Shown here: positions 38,680 to 48,530 of the stretch, in pieces | Layout: each line of letters starts with the position of its first letter | How positions within the stretch are numbered: position 1 is the stretch's first letter | NCBI GenBank assembly: GCA_030247725.1 | Contig: JAOTRT010000007.1 | Coordinates: 124,001 to 188,000 of the forward strand | From: Candidatus Nitricoxidireducens bremensis | GTDB lineage: Bacteria > Pseudomonadota > Gammaproteobacteria > Burkholderiales > Rhodocyclaceae | Reading direction: 5' to 3' | DNA: 64,000 bases | Program-made: the position numbers and the translations under genes | The notes under the pieces: generated by a model | Seen by the model: only the letters and a program-made list of their open reading frames with translations | Told to the model about the DNA's origin: nothing | Databases searched by the model: none

Positions 38680-39593
38680 CAGCCCGCCGGCGCCGCGACG
38701 ACGCGGTATTGGGCGGCCATGCGATGGGTCGCGCCGGGGGCCAGGGTGATTACGTCCTCGGCGGCATTGGCCGTCTCGACGCAGACCATGCCGAGGTGGC
38801 CGTCCGGACCGAAGTCACCCATCTTCTCCGCCTTCTCGATCCACGGGTTCCAGACCACGGTCGAGCGGCTGCCGGTGCTGGTGATGAGGATGGTGCGGTC
38901 GAGGACCGGGTCGAGGATGCCGCAGCAGCCCCGGGTGCCGAGGTAGATGCGGTCCGTCTCCCGGCTGAAGACCACCGGCCCCTCCTGGCGCTTGCGCTTG
39001 CCGCCGTCCACCTTGTCGAGATACTCGCAGCCCTCCAGCCCCGCCACCGTGGCGCGGCGAATATCGCCCACCGTGAAATAGGTGTGGAGCGCCTGGCCGA
39101 GCTGGAAGGGGACGCTGCCGGTATTCGTCGTCGCCAGTTCCACCTCCAGTTCCTGGCCGACGGTGACGATGTTGCGCACCACCGAGGCGTGGGGCCATTG
39201 GGCTCGGGTGGCCTCCGTCTCGACCAGTTCGAATTCAAGGCGCACGCGGCCGTCGGGCAGCGCCTTGGCCTCGACGAGCCGCCAGGGCACCGTGCGCGCG
39301 AAGCCGTGGCCGGGGAACTGGGGATTCCCGGCATGGGGGCCGAACCAGGGCCAGCAGACCGGCACACCGCCGCGGATGGACTTGCCCGGCGCGAACTTGG
39401 CGAGCTTGCTGAGCCAGATGACGGACGCCTGCCCCTTGGGCTCATAGGCCGTCACGTGGGCGCCCTGAAGCGCCACCGTGGCCGTGGCGAAAGGCGTCGT
39501 GACCCGCGCGACGGTGAAGCCGTCGGCCATCTCCTCGAAGCTCAGGCAGCCGGGAATGCCGAAGCGTCGGTTCATATCCTGGGGTTCATTCAT
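38679..39593 (-). CDS. yeaD: D-hexose-6-phosphate mutarotase
   Basis: A 304-residue aldose-1-epimerase-fold protein of the YeaD group, which interconverts alpha and beta glucose-6-phosphate. Motifs: IRGGVPVCWPWFGPH, GHGFARTVPW, FQLGQALHTYFTVGD, and WNPWIEKAEKMGDFGPDG. These keep the catalytic His and Glu region of the family. The ATG is followed by NEPQDMNRRFG. Coupled to the flavoprotein gene. Confidence 0.91.
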   Translation of the reverse strand: MNEPQDMNRRFGIPGCLSFEEMADGFTVARVTTPFATATVALQGAHVTAYEPKGQASVIWLSKLAKFAPGKSIRGGVPVCWPWFGPHAGNPQFPGHGFARTVPWRLVEAKALPDGRVRLEFELVETEATRAQWPHASVVRNIVTVGQELEVELATTNTGSVPFQLGQALHTYFTVGDIRRATVAGLEGCEYLDKVDGGKRKRQEGPVVFSRETDRIYLGTRGCCGILDPVLDRTILITSTGSRSTVVWNPWIEKAEKMGDFGPDGHLGMVCVETANAAEDVITLAPGATHRMAAQYRVVAAPAG

Positions 39594-39637
39594 TGCTGTG
39601 TCTCCTCGTGTGGTTATGTGATTTTGTGTTGTCGTAT

Positions 39638-40078
39638 TCAGGACGGGTCGGCCGGCAGGACCTCCAGGCTGTCGGCGGCGATTTCCCGCACTTCGGCACT
39701 CTCGTCCTGCAGCCTCGGGAGCAGATGGCTCCGCGCCCGCCGGTCGCCGGACAGGCCCAGGTAGTGGCAGGCGTCGGCCCGCACGCGGGCATCGGCATGG
39801 CGCGCCAGTTCGCCGAGCCGCGGCACCAACGCCTGCAGGGCGGCACCGCCGGCATGGTTCTCGAAGATCACGCTGGCGCCGAGGCGCACATTGATGCTGG
39901 CCTCGGGATTGGCGACGATGGGCAGCAGTTCCGCCAGCAGTTCGGGCCGGGCGGCGATGCGCGCCTGCGCCTGGGCCAGGCCGCCGTCCTTGAGCAGGAC
40001 GTGGAATTCGTCGGCCAGGCTGTGCCGGCGACGCTTCAAGGCGTCTGGAACATAGGGGTAGCCGGCGAGGGAAGTCAT
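39638..40078 (-). CDS. HEAT-repeat protein
   Basis: A 146-residue all-helical protein with about three HEAT-like repeats: ELLPIVANPEASINVRLGAS, LVPRLGELARHADARVRADA and LLPRLQDESAEVREIAADSL. HEAT scaffolds mediate protein contacts. No catalytic residues. It is the first gene of the minus-strand run ahead of yeaD, 44 nt away, and divergent from the RNA helicase. Confidence 0.78.
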   Translation of the reverse strand: MTSLAGYPYVPDALKRRRHSLADEFHVLLKDGGLAQAQARIAARPELLAELLPIVANPEASINVRLGASVIFENHAGGAALQALVPRLGELARHADARVRADACHYLGLSGDRRARSHLLPRLQDESAEVREIAADSLEVLPADPS

Positions 40079-40234
40079 GCGCGAACAGGGGGCGGATGCG
40101 GTCAGCGCGCGATTATGCCCCGGTTCGGCGGCCGGCTACGCCATTAGCGCTAGGTAAGCCGGCGGCGGTCTGCGATAATGGCGGCCTTCCCGGCCGTCCG
40201 GCCCGTTTTTACCCCGCCTCGAAGGAGGCACCCC

Positions 40235-42418
40235 ATGACAGAATCCATCGATACCTTTGCGGCCTTGCAATTGCCGCCCGCCCTGCTTTCCGCCCTCGCG
40301 GACGTGGGCTACGAAACCCCTTCGCCCATCCAGGCGGCCTGCATCCCGCTCCTGCTCTCGGGCAGCGACCTGCTGGGCGAAGCCCAGACCGGGACCGGCA
40401 AGACCGCCGCCTTCGCCCTGCCGCTGCTGGCGCGCCTCGACTTCGCCGAGAAATCGCCCCAGGCCCTGGTGCTGACGCCCACGCGGGAACTGGCGATCCA
40501 GGTGGCTGAAGCCTTCCAGAAGTACGCCCGTCACATGCCCGGCTTCCATGTGCTGCCCCTCTACGGCGGCCAGAGCATGGTGGTGCAGTTGCGCCAGCTC
40601 TCCCGCGGCGCCCACGTCATCGTCGGCACGCCGGGCCGCGTCATGGACCATCTGGAGCGCAAGAGCCTGGTGCTCGACAAGCTCAAGACCCTGGTCCTCG
40701 ACGAAGCCGACGAGATGCTGCGCATGGGCTTCATCGACGACGTGGAGTGGATACTCGAACACACGCCGGCCGAGCGCCAGACGGCCCTGTTCTCGGCCAC
40801 CATGCCCGAGCCGATCCGCCGCATCGCCGGCCGCTACCAGCGCGATCCCCAGCAGGTGAAGATCCGCGCCGCCACGACCACCGTGGCCGCCATCCGCCAG
40901 CGCTACTGGAAGGTGGCCGGCGCCGACAAGCTCGACGCCCTCACCCGCATGCTGGAGGTGGAAGAGGACTTCGACGCCGCCATCGTCTTCGTGCGCACCA
41001 AGACGGCGACGGTGGAAATCGCCGACAAGCTGGAAGCCCGCGGCTATGCCGCCGCGGCCTTGAACGGCGACATGACCCAGGGCCTGCGCGAGCAGGTGGT
41101 GGACCGCCTCAAGAGCGGCAGCCTCGACATCGTCGTCGCCACCGACGTGGCGGCCCGCGGCCTTGACGTGCCGCGCATCAGCCACGTCATCAACTACGAC
41201 ATCCCCTACGACACCGAAGCCTACGTGCACCGCATCGGCCGCACCGGCCGCGCCGGCCGCACCGGCAGCGCCATCCTGTTCGTGTCGGCGCGCGAGATGC
41301 GCATGCTCAAGGCCATCGAGCACGCCACGCGCCAGAAGATCGAACCGATCTCCCTGCCCACCAAGAGCGAAGTGGCCGACCGCCGCGTGAACCAGTTCAA
41401 GCAGCAGGTGCTCGAAGTCATCGAAGGCGAGAAGCTGGACTTCTTCTTCGACGTGGTGCGCCAGCTGGAGGAAGAGGCGGAGATCAAGCCGCGGGAAGTG
41501 GCCGCGGCGCTGGCTTTCCTGGCCCAGCGCGACCGCCCCCTGCAGCCCGAGGGCACGGGCTGGCAGGAGGAGGTGCGCGACGAGGAACGTCCCGTCCGCG
41601 AATTCCGCGAAGAGCGCGGCTTCGACCGGCCCCGCCGCGAAGAGGAGCCGCGCGGCAACCGGGAGGAGATCCTCGCCCGCCGCCGCGAATTCAGTGCCGG
41701 CCACCTCGCCAAGTACCGCATCGACGTGGGCCGCAGCCAGGGTGTGACGCCCAAGGACATCGTCGGCGCCATCGCCAACGAGGGCGGCATCGAGGGCAAG
41801 TACATCGGCCAGATCCACCTTTTCGACGAGTACAGCACCGTCGAACTGCCGAGCGGCCTGACGCCGGACATGCTCGGCGCCCTCAAGGGCATCCGCATCC
41901 GCCAGTCGCCCCTCAACCTGCGGCCCGTGGCCGCCGGCGAGGCCGAGGAAAGCCCGCGGCCCCGCTGGGATGGCGAGCGCAAGCCGGCCCCCGGCAAATG
42001 GCAGGGCGAGCGCAAGGACTTCGCCGGGCCCCGCGGCGACAAGCCGTTCGGGGAGAAGAAGCCCTGGGGCGACAAACCCTACGGAGAAAAGAAGCCCTTC
42101 GGCGAGAAGAAGCCCTACGGCGACAAACCTTTCGGCGAAAAGAAGCCCTGGGGTGACAAGCCCTACGGGGAAAAGAAGGCCTTCGGGTCCAAGCCCTTCG
42201 GTGAAAAAAAGCCTTATGGCGACAAGCCCTTCGGCGAGAAGAAGCCTTGGGGTGACAAGCCCTTCGGTGAAAAGAAACCCTGGGGCGACAAACCCTATGC
42301 CGAGAAGAAGTCTTTCGGCGACAAGAAATTCGGCGCCCCGAAGAAGTTCGGCGACAAGCCGGCCTTCGGCACCAAGCCGGCCCACGACGGCACCGGCAAG
42401 CCGAAGAAGCGCTACTGA
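40235..42418 (+). CDS. deaD: DEAD-box RNA helicase (DeaD/CsdA type) with repeat tail
   Basis: A 727-residue ATP-dependent RNA helicase. Q motif with GYETPSPIQ, Walker A AQTGTGKTAAF, DEAD in LVLDEADEMLRMGF, SAT in LFSATMP, and motif VI HRIGRTGRAGRTG. After the helicase core (to about residue 370) come a CsdA-like dimerisation segment, a DbpA-type RNA-binding domain (HLAKYRIDVGRSQGVTPKDI to LRPV, about 485-560) and a basic Gly-Lys-Pro repeat tail (about 601-715). The ATG at 40235 follows GGAGG. GATAAT at 40174 may be its -10. It acts in cold adaptation and ribosome assembly in relatives. Confidence 0.95.
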   Translation: MTESIDTFAALQLPPALLSALADVGYETPSPIQAACIPLLLSGSDLLGEAQTGTGKTAAFALPLLARLDFAEKSPQALVLTPTRELAIQVAEAFQKYARHMPGFHVLPLYGGQSMVVQLRQLSRGAHVIVGTPGRVMDHLERKSLVLDKLKTLVLDEADEMLRMGFIDDVEWILEHTPAERQTALFSATMPEPIRRIAGRYQRDPQQVKIRAATTTVAAIRQRYWKVAGADKLDALTRMLEVEEDFDAAIVFVRTKTATVEIADKLEARGYAAAALNGDMTQGLREQVVDRLKSGSLDIVVATDVAARGLDVPRISHVINYDIPYDTEAYVHRIGRTGRAGRTGSAILFVSAREMRMLKAIEHATRQKIEPISLPTKSEVADRRVNQFKQQVLEVIEGEKLDFFFDVVRQLEEEAEIKPREVAAALAFLAQRDRPLQPEGTGWQEEVRDEERPVREFREERGFDRPRREEEPRGNREEILARRREFSAGHLAKYRIDVGRSQGVTPKDIVGAIANEGGIEGKYIGQIHLFDEYSTVELPSGLTPDMLGALKGIRIRQSPLNLRPVAAGEAEESPRPRWDGERKPAPGKWQGERKDFAGPRGDKPFGEKKPWGDKPYGEKKPFGEKKPYGDKPFGEKKPWGDKPYGEKKAFGSKPFGEKKPYGDKPFGEKKPWGDKPFGEKKPWGDKPYAEKKSFGDKKFGAPKKFGDKPAFGTKPAHDGTGKPKKRY
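42035..42370 (+). repeat. 33-bp tandem repeat encoding GDKPFGEKKPW units
   Basis: Inside the helicase gene, about nine 33-bp units encode the 11-residue motif GDKP(F/Y)GEKKP(W/F/Y), with one six-residue partial unit (GEKKPY) and decayed last copies. Synonymous changes differ between units, so the array is old but homogeneous in protein sequence. Such arrays can vary in copy number between strains. Confidence 0.92.
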
Positions 42419-42443
42419 GCGCCAGCGTTGACGACGGCCGCCC

Positions 42444-43217
42444 TCAGTGGGCCGTCGGCGCCGGCTGGCGCCGCGCCTGCTGCCAGGCCAGCACCGCCTG
42501 GGTCGAGTAGGCGAAAACCTTGTCCCGCGTTTCCTTCGGCAGGGCCTGGCTGAGGGCGCCGAACAGGCCCTCCGTGGTCTCCCGCGCCAGGCCTTCTCCG
42601 GCCAGGGCTTCCGCCAGGCAGCGGATCTGGATGTGGGCCAGGGCATCGGCCACCAGGCGCCAGCCCACCTGGGGCATGGTCTGGATCAGGGCCAGCATCA
42701 TGCTGCCTAGGCTGTTGAGGATGCGCTTGGCCTCGACCTCCTCCTCGCTGGCGATCATGGCGTGCCACAGGGCCAGGTGGATACCGCGCCGCAGTTCCAC
42801 CTTGAAGTCCACCCCATTGGTCTCCGCCGCCTGCAGGGCAGCGAACTTGCGTTCGAAATCCGCCTCCTGCCGCTCGTCCAGTTCCGTGCGCAGACCGCCC
42901 AGCAGTTCCGTCAGCCCAGGCAGGGCCGCGATCTCGAAGGCCTGGGCGTAGGCCAGACCCCACTGGTCCATGCCGGATACGAGCAGCGCCAGGCGCAGGC
43001 TGCGGGCTTCGTCGCCGTCCCCGGCCCGGGCCCAGTTGCGCAGTTGGGCGGCGATCTTGTCGATGCCCTCCCGGCGGCCGGCGTCGTCCGCCGTCAGGGT
43101 CAGGCGGAAGGCCTGGCCGAAGGCGTCCTGGGCCATGCGTGCCGCCTGCCGCTGCACGTCCGGAGAAGCCAACGCAGCGAGAGCATCTTCGGCAAGGGCG
43201 GGATGGGCTTCGTTCAT
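42444..43217 (-). CDS. Conserved protein of unknown function (257 aa)
   Basis: A 257-residue, probably cytoplasmic, all-helical protein with no recognised domain. Segments such as [20 protein letters not shown] and [20 protein letters not shown] suggest a helical bundle. The start is placed at the ATG at 43217 ([11 protein letters not shown]); a longer frame to 43322 overlaps the divergent YaiI gene. Normal codon use. Confidence 0.68.
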   Translation of the reverse strand: MNEAHPALAEDALAALASPDVQRQAARMAQDAFGQAFRLTLTADDAGRREGIDKIAAQLRNWARAGDGDEARSLRLALLVSGMDQWGLAYAQAFEIAALPGLTELLGGLRTELDERQEADFERKFAALQAAETNGVDFKVELRRGIHLALWHAMIASEEEVEAKRILNSLGSMMLALIQTMPQVGWRLVADALAHIQIRCLAEALAGEGLARETTEGLFGALSQALPKETRDKVFAYSTQAVLAWQQARRQPAPTAH

Positions 43218-43278
43218 AATGGCGGTCCGCAAAAAAAGGCGGCATTGTCTCAACCGACGGCAGTGCCCGCAACCTGAA

Positions 43279-43725
43279 ATGCAGATCTGGGTCGATGCCG
43301 ACGCCTGCCCCGGCGTCATCAAGGAAATCCTCTACCGGGCCGCCGAGCGCACGCGGCGCCCCCTGGTACTCGTCGCCAATCAATGGCTGAAGGTGCCGCC
43401 CTCACCCTACATCCGCTCGGTGCAGGTGCCCAAGGGCTTCGACGTGGCCGACCGGCACATCGCCGACGCCGTGCAGAGCGGCGACCTCGTCGTCACCGCC
43501 GACATCCCCCTGGCCGCGGCGGTGCTGGAGAAAGGCGCCCGCGCCCTCAATCCCCGCGGCGAGCTCTACACGCCGGACAACATCCGCCAGTTGCTCGACA
43601 TGCGCAACTTCATGGATACCCTGCGCTCCAGCGGCGTCGAGACCGGCGGCCCGCCGGCCTTCAGCCACGCCGACCGGCAGGCCTTCGCCAACCAGCTGGA
43701 TCGTCTGCTGGCCGCCGCTGCGTAA
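43279..43725 (+). CDS. yaiI: UPF0178 family protein YaiI
   Basis: A 148-residue protein of the UPF0178/YaiI family (PIN-like fold suggested, function unknown). Begins [18 protein letters not shown], then [16 protein letters not shown] and [20 protein letters not shown], all family hallmarks with the Asp residues conserved. The longer frame starting at 42970 is rejected. It converges with the SagB-like gene after 3 nt. Confidence 0.9.
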   Translation: MQIWVDADACPGVIKEILYRAAERTRRPLVLVANQWLKVPPSPYIRSVQVPKGFDVADRHIADAVQSGDLVVTADIPLAAAVLEKGARALNPRGELYTPDNIRQLLDMRNFMDTLRSSGVETGGPPAFSHADRQAFANQLDRLLAAAA

Positions 43726-43728
43726 CCC

Positions 43729-45312
43729 CTATACCGCCGGCCTGTCCCCCAGATGGGCGTAGGGCGCTTCGGTGCCGAGCCGCGCGTCGATCACGGCGCC
43801 GCCGACGGTGAAGTGGTAGACGTCCTGAAAGACCGCCGTATCGAGTTCCAGCGCCCGATGGACGGCGTCGTCGAAATAGCAGCCGATACCCGTACCCTGG
43901 AGCCCCGCCGCTTCCGCCTCCAGATATAGCGCCTGCCCGATCATGCCGGCCTCGCGGAAACGTTCGCAATAGCGCCACGGCGCCGCAGCGATGTCGTCGA
44001 AGCGCGCCAGCATGGCGAGGGAGAACGCAGAATCCGCCGCGATGTCCTGATGGCAGGAAACGCCGGCGGCGAAGGCCCGGGCATCCAGCGGCGCCAGCAG
44101 ACGCAACGGCAGATGGGCCGGACAACCGGGAACGGCCGCCCAGAGCCAGTCGGCGCGCATGGCCGCGCGCAGGGCCGGGAGGGCCTCCGCATCCCGCGCC
44201 AGGCAGTAGATGCCCGGCTCCAGGCCGGTCACGCGATGGACGAAGAGCACCAGATGGACGCCGGGCGCTTGTGCCTGCAGCGACCAGGGCGGCATTCCCG
44301 CCCGCGGCAGCAGGGCGTCGAGCATGCGGAGGAAGCTGGCGGCGTCGATGGCGGTGCGGCCATCGAAGGCCTGGGCCGAGCGGCGGCGACGGACCAGCAA
44401 CCCGGCGGCTTCGGTCGACGCTGGAGCCGGTACCGGCAGCGGCGGCAAGGTCACCGGTTCGGCACCGCTGTCCGCGGGTCGGCACGTCGCGGCGGCCACC
44501 GCCGGAATGTCGGGCCAGTCCCGGTGGTCGGGACTGAGGGCGTTCGCCCTGCCCGCCCACTCCGCGCCGGCCAGTGCCGCCAGCACATCGGCGGCGGCCG
44601 GCGGCGCCCCCGACCCGATCCAGACGATAGCCTCGGCGGTCTCCCTCTCGGCGCCGGCAAAGTCGGTCATCCGGTCAGTGCCCACCAGCGCTGCGATCTG
44701 ATCGTCGCCCCAGTCGGACAGCAGACGCACAGGCCAGCCGAGGACTGCCGCGGCATAGGCGAGCGCCGCCAGCCCATGGCCGCAATCATGCTGACAGTAA
44801 CGGAAAGCCCGCATGCCGTATTTCCACGCCTCGCGCCAGTGGATGCCGGTGAGCGCCACCAGCACGCCATCCCGCCAGGCCAGCGGCGCGGTGGCACGCT
44901 GTTCGAGGACATGGCGGTCGGGGCAGTAATGGTGGACGCCGGCCGCGACTCCCGGCAACTCGGGACAGATCAGGTAAGCCTCGGTGGGATGCAGGTTGCC
45001 GCTGGAGGGATTGCAGCGCAGGGCCCAACGATTGCCGCCATAGGACTTCCAGGCGGAGAGGCCAAGGGACAGTTGCAGCAGGCAGGCGATGCCGGCCCGG
45101 TCAAGGCGCCTCGACGGTACCGCGTCCTGCCGGAACAGATCGCTCCAGGCAACCGCCGGATCTTCGGCCAGCAGGGGCAGTTCCGTTTCGCGGGCGCCGG
45201 CATAGCGGCGGAAGGGCTCGGGCTGGGTCGCCCAATCCAGGCCGTCGGGACCGGGCGCATAGCGGTCGACGTGGTGTTTCGAACGTTCGTGGTAGGCGAG
45301 AACGGGGTCCAT
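43729..45312 (-). CDS. SagB-type oxidoreductase with duplicated nitroreductase fold
   Basis: A 527-residue protein that appears to hold two nitroreductase-like halves. The N-terminal half has RWALRCNPSSGNLHPTEAYL and YCQHDCGHGLAALAYAAAVL; the C-terminal half has RRRRSAQAFDGRTAID and FREAGMIGQALYLEAEAAGL, with GIGCYFDDAVH. SagB/ThcOx enzymes use FMN to oxidise azolines in peptide natural products, but free-standing relatives of this length are common in proteobacteria. No cyclodehydratase or precursor gene is near, so the substrate is unknown. Confidence 0.85.
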   Translation of the reverse strand: MDPVLAYHERSKHHVDRYAPGPDGLDWATQPEPFRRYAGARETELPLLAEDPAVAWSDLFRQDAVPSRRLDRAGIACLLQLSLGLSAWKSYGGNRWALRCNPSSGNLHPTEAYLICPELPGVAAGVHHYCPDRHVLEQRATAPLAWRDGVLVALTGIHWREAWKYGMRAFRYCQHDCGHGLAALAYAAAVLGWPVRLLSDWGDDQIAALVGTDRMTDFAGAERETAEAIVWIGSGAPPAAADVLAALAGAEWAGRANALSPDHRDWPDIPAVAAATCRPADSGAEPVTLPPLPVPAPASTEAAGLLVRRRRSAQAFDGRTAIDAASFLRMLDALLPRAGMPPWSLQAQAPGVHLVLFVHRVTGLEPGIYCLARDAEALPALRAAMRADWLWAAVPGCPAHLPLRLLAPLDARAFAAGVSCHQDIAADSAFSLAMLARFDDIAAAPWRYCERFREAGMIGQALYLEAEAAGLQGTGIGCYFDDAVHRALELDTAVFQDVYHFTVGGAVIDARLGTEAPYAHLGDRPAV

Positions 45313-45345
45313 GGCCCCATGGTACGCGCCCCGGGACCCGAAGGA

Positions 45346-45894
45346 TCAGCCCCGCGGCGGCGTCAGCAGGCGCGGCTCCACCAGGACGGTACGGGGACCG
45401 TCGGTGAGCCAGACCTGACCGTCCTGGATCGTGCATTGCAACTGCATGCTGCGCTCCGCCAAGCCGGCCAGGGCCGCCGACGTTTCGCCGTCGATGGCGA
45501 ATACCCGCAGGTTGTCGATCCGCGCCAGGGCCGGGCCTTCCTTGGCCCACCAGATGTCCGCCGCACGGCCGCCGTAGGCCAGCAGCACCACCTCGGCGGC
45601 GCGGCCCGCGGCCTTGCGCAAAGCACGCTCATCGGGCAGGCCGACTTCGATCCATAGCCGTATCTCGCCGCTGTATTCCTTGAGCCAGAGGGCCGGCTCC
45701 TCGGTCGTCGACAGCCCCTTGCCGAACTCCAGCCGCTCGTCGGCGAAAAGGGCGAAGGCCAGCAGCCGCACCATCATGCGCTCGTCCGTCTCCGAAGGAT
45801 GCCGGGCCAGGGTCAGGCCGTGCTCGGCGTAGTAGCCGCGGTCGAGATCGGAGACGTTGAGGGTCGCCTTGAAAACGGTGGATTTGAGCGCCAT
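45346..45894 (-). CDS. yaeQ: YaeQ family protein
   Basis: A 182-residue YaeQ-family protein of PD-(D/E)XK nuclease-like fold; the function is unclear (once proposed as an RfaH suppressor). Signatures: ALKSTVFKATLNVSDLDRGY, HPSETDERMMVRLLAFALFA, and LWIEVGLPDERALRKA, with the DERM and IEVG nuclease-like residues present. Length as in E. coli. It is 33 nt upstream of the SagB-like gene. Confidence 0.93.
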   Translation of the reverse strand: MALKSTVFKATLNVSDLDRGYYAEHGLTLARHPSETDERMMVRLLAFALFADERLEFGKGLSTTEEPALWLKEYSGEIRLWIEVGLPDERALRKAAGRAAEVVLLAYGGRAADIWWAKEGPALARIDNLRVFAIDGETSAALAGLAERSMQLQCTIQDGQVWLTDGPRTVLVEPRLLTPPRG

Positions 45895-46003
45895 GGGGCC
45901 GGGGCTTGCGAAAAAAGGCGTGACTATACGCCGCCGGACGGCTGCCGTCCGCAGCCGGGCCGCGGATGGTATGCTCCGCAGCCGTCATCCCCACGGAAAT
46001 GCC

Positions 46004-46384
46004 ATGCAATACAGCTACGACGTCGAAGAAGCCGATTTCGAAGAACTCGTGGTGGCCCGTTCCCACGAGGCCCCCGTCCTGCTGGACATCGGCGCCGAAT
46101 GGTGCGCCCCCTGCCGCGTGCTGACGCCCCTGCTGGAACGTCTGGCCGGCGACTACGCCGGCGCCTTCCTGCTGGCCAAGGTGGATGCCGACGAGAACAT
46201 GCGCATCGCCGGCCGCCACAAGGTACGCGGCTTCCCGACGGTGATCGTCTACAGCCGGGGCGAGGAGATCGACCGCTTCACCAGCGCCCAGACCGAGGGC
46301 TTCCTGCGCCGCATCATCGATGGGGCCGTCAGCCGCCACGGCGAGCCCGCCGCCGGCCAGGAACCCTTGCCCCAGCAGGCCTGA
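46004..46384 (+). CDS. Thioredoxin-fold protein
   Basis: A 126-residue cytoplasmic thioredoxin-like protein with the active site GAEWCAPCRVLTP (WCAPC instead of WCGPC). The cis-Pro loop is GFPTVIVYSRG. Active-site Ala in place of Gly will alter redox potential. It has no signal peptide. Followed 63 nt later by the diguanylate cyclase gene. Confidence 0.86.
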   Translation: MQYSYDVEEADFEELVVARSHEAPVLLDIGAEWCAPCRVLTPLLERLAGDYAGAFLLAKVDADENMRIAGRHKVRGFPTVIVYSRGEEIDRFTSAQTEGFLRRIIDGAVSRHGEPAAGQEPLPQQA

Positions 46385-46447
46385 AACCGCTTGCGGCAGG
46401 CCGGGAGACCCCTTTGCGGGTAGCCGAATTCCTGTATCCTAGTCCGT

Positions 46448-47500
46448 ATGGACGACCCCGCGAAGCTGGCCAACCTTGACCTCGTAGACAGCATCGTCGC
46501 CATCACCGAGCAGCGGAACATCGAAACGCTGGAGACGGTGCTGGCCGAGACGGTGTTCGCCACCCTGCGTCCGCGCGAGGTGGTGATGGTGGACCTGCAC
46601 GAGAACGAACCCTCGGTCGTCGCCCTCTTCCAGGACGGCGAAGAACCGCTCCCCTTCGATCTCAAGCTCGACCACTGCTCGCCCGAGGCCCAGGCCGCCC
46701 TCGCCGAATACCTCGCCAAGCCCAATGCCGAGCGGGGTCCGGAATTCCTGCCGGAGCCTCCCCTTCTCGGTGAATGCGGCATCTTTCCGGTGATGACCCG
46801 CAGCCGCGTCGAAGGCGTGCTCTGCATCCGGCCCGAGGCCTTCGCCCAGGCCGACTGGCGCCTCGCCACCGGACTCGTGAACATCTACCGCAACTTCGTC
46901 GAGGTCCTCAACGAAAAGGACCACGACCGCCTCACCGGCCTGCGCAACCGCACCCTGCTGGAAGACCAGATCCTGCGGCGCTTGTCCATGGCCCGCCGCC
47001 GCCGCGAGAAGCGCCTCGCCGAGGGCGACGAGCGCCGCAAGCCCAGCCCCCACGACCACAACTGGCTGGCCATCCTCGACATCGACCGCTTCAAGTCCAT
47101 CAACGACAGCTACGGCCACATCTACGGCGACGAAGTGCTGCTGCTCATCAGCGCCATCATGCACAAGAGCTTCCGCCGCGTGGACCAGCTCTACCGCTAC
47201 GGCGGCGAGGAATTCATCGTCCTCATCCAGGGCGTGGATGCGGAAACCGCCCAGCGGGTGCTGGAGCGCTTCCGCGAGAGCGTGGCGCGCTTCGACTTCC
47301 CCCAGGTAGGCACGGTCACGGTGAGCATCGGCTACGTCGAAATCAAGGACCAGGACCAGCCCACCACGGTCATCGGCCATGCCGACCAGGCCCTCTACTA
47401 CGCCAAGAACAACGGCCGCAACCAGACCGCCTCCTACGAAGCCCTGGCGGCGGCAGGCAGGATCGCGCCCACCAAGATCGGCAGCATCGAGCTCTTCTGA
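46448..47500 (+). CDS. Diguanylate cyclase (GGDEF) with N-terminal sensor
   Basis: A 350-residue cytoplasmic protein. Residues 1-160 look GAF-like. The GGDEF domain has DIDRFKSINDSYGHIYGDE and the active site RYGGEEFIVL. An inhibitory-site RxxD (RRVD) sits five residues before GGEEF, so c-di-GMP feedback is expected. It contrasts with the GADEF protein at 32568, which probably degrades the same messenger. Confidence 0.92.
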   Translation: MDDPAKLANLDLVDSIVAITEQRNIETLETVLAETVFATLRPREVVMVDLHENEPSVVALFQDGEEPLPFDLKLDHCSPEAQAALAEYLAKPNAERGPEFLPEPPLLGECGIFPVMTRSRVEGVLCIRPEAFAQADWRLATGLVNIYRNFVEVLNEKDHDRLTGLRNRTLLEDQILRRLSMARRRREKRLAEGDERRKPSPHDHNWLAILDIDRFKSINDSYGHIYGDEVLLLISAIMHKSFRRVDQLYRYGGEEFIVLIQGVDAETAQRVLERFRESVARFDFPQVGTVTVSIGYVEIKDQDQPTTVIGHADQALYYAKNNGRNQTASYEALAAAGRIAPTKIGSIELF

Positions 47501-47552
47501 ACGTCCCGGCCGCCGGTAGAATTCCCCGTCCCGTTTCCGGCCAGGATTCCCC

Positions 47553-48086
47553 ATGCCCATCTACACCCTCGGCGACAAGCGCCCCGCCATCGCTCCCACC
47601 GCCTGGATCGCTCCCGACGCCACCGTGATCGGCGACGTGCGCCTGGCCGCCAACGTCAGCATCTGGTGGAGCGCCGTGCTGCGCGGCGACAACGACCCCA
47701 TCGCCATCGGCGAGAACACCAACATCCAGGACGGCTCCGTGCTGCACACCGACGAAGGCGTGCCCATGACCCTGGGCCGCGACATCACCGTCGGCCACAT
47801 GGTGATGCTCCATGGCTGCACCGTCGGCGACGGCTCCCTGATCGGCATCAAGAGCGTGATCCTCAACCGGGCCGTCATCGGCCGCAACTGCCTGATCGGC
47901 GCCAACACCCTGATCCCCGAGGGCAAGGTGATTCCCGACCGTTCCCTGGTGATGGGTTCGCCGGGCAAGATCGTGCGCGAGCTGACCGACGAGGAAGTGG
48001 CGCGGCTGCTCAAATCGGCCCAGCACTACGTGGACAACGCCCGCCGCTACGCCACGGACCTGCAGCCTTTCGCCGGCAGCCGATGA
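47553..48086 (+). CDS. Gamma-carbonic anhydrase family protein (YrdA type)
   Basis: A 177-residue left-handed beta-helix hexapeptide-repeat protein. Zn-ligand pattern: [26 protein letters not shown]. This is the YrdA/CaiE-type group; carbonic anhydrase activity is not assured. N-terminus [14 protein letters not shown]. Overlaps dtd by 4 nt. Confidence 0.91.
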   Translation: MPIYTLGDKRPAIAPTAWIAPDATVIGDVRLAANVSIWWSAVLRGDNDPIAIGENTNIQDGSVLHTDEGVPMTLGRDITVGHMVMLHGCTVGDGSLIGIKSVILNRAVIGRNCLIGANTLIPEGKVIPDRSLVMGSPGKIVRELTDEEVARLLKSAQHYVDNARRYATDLQPFAGSR

Positions 48087-48520
48087 TCGCCCTCATCCAG
48101 CGCGTCACCCACGCCGACGTGACGGTGGATGGCCGCGTCGTCGGCGCCATCGGCGCCGGCCTGCTGGCCCTGATCGGCGTCGAGAAGGCCGACACGGAAG
48201 CCAACGCCCAGCGCCTCGCCGAACGGATGCTCGGCTACCGGGTATTCCCCGACGCCGCCGGCAAGATGAATCTGTCGGTGACGGACACCGCCGGCGGCGT
48301 GCTGCTGGTGCCCCAGTTCACCCTGGCGGCGGACACCCGCAAGGGCACGCGGCCGAGCTTCTCGTCCGCGGCGGCACCGGGCGACGCCCAGGCGCTGTTC
48401 GACTTCTTCGTTGCGGAAGTGGGAAAGCGCCACGCCGACGTGGCCACCGGCAGCTTCGGCGCCGAGATGCACGTCAGCCTCAACAACCACGGTCCCGTGA
48501 CCTTCTGGCTGACAGCATGA
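48083..48520 (+). CDS. dtd: D-aminoacyl-tRNA deacylase
   Basis: A 145-residue DTD that removes D-amino acids from tRNA in the cytoplasm. Catalytic-region motifs are [20 protein letters not shown] (SQ.T variant reads PQFT) and [14 protein letters not shown] (Gly-cis-Pro, here NHGPVT). [17 protein letters not shown] at the start. Normal length; ATGA overlap with the previous gene. Confidence 0.95.
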   Translation: MIALIQRVTHADVTVDGRVVGAIGAGLLALIGVEKADTEANAQRLAERMLGYRVFPDAAGKMNLSVTDTAGGVLLVPQFTLAADTRKGTRPSFSSAAAPGDAQALFDFFVAEVGKRHADVATGSFGAEMHVSLNNHGPVTFWLTA

Positions 48521-48530
48521 TGGCGATGGT

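Noticed and set aside
42035..42370. Regular repeats considered as a CRISPR array
   Set aside because: Units are contiguous and in frame inside the helicase gene, with no spacers and no cas genes.
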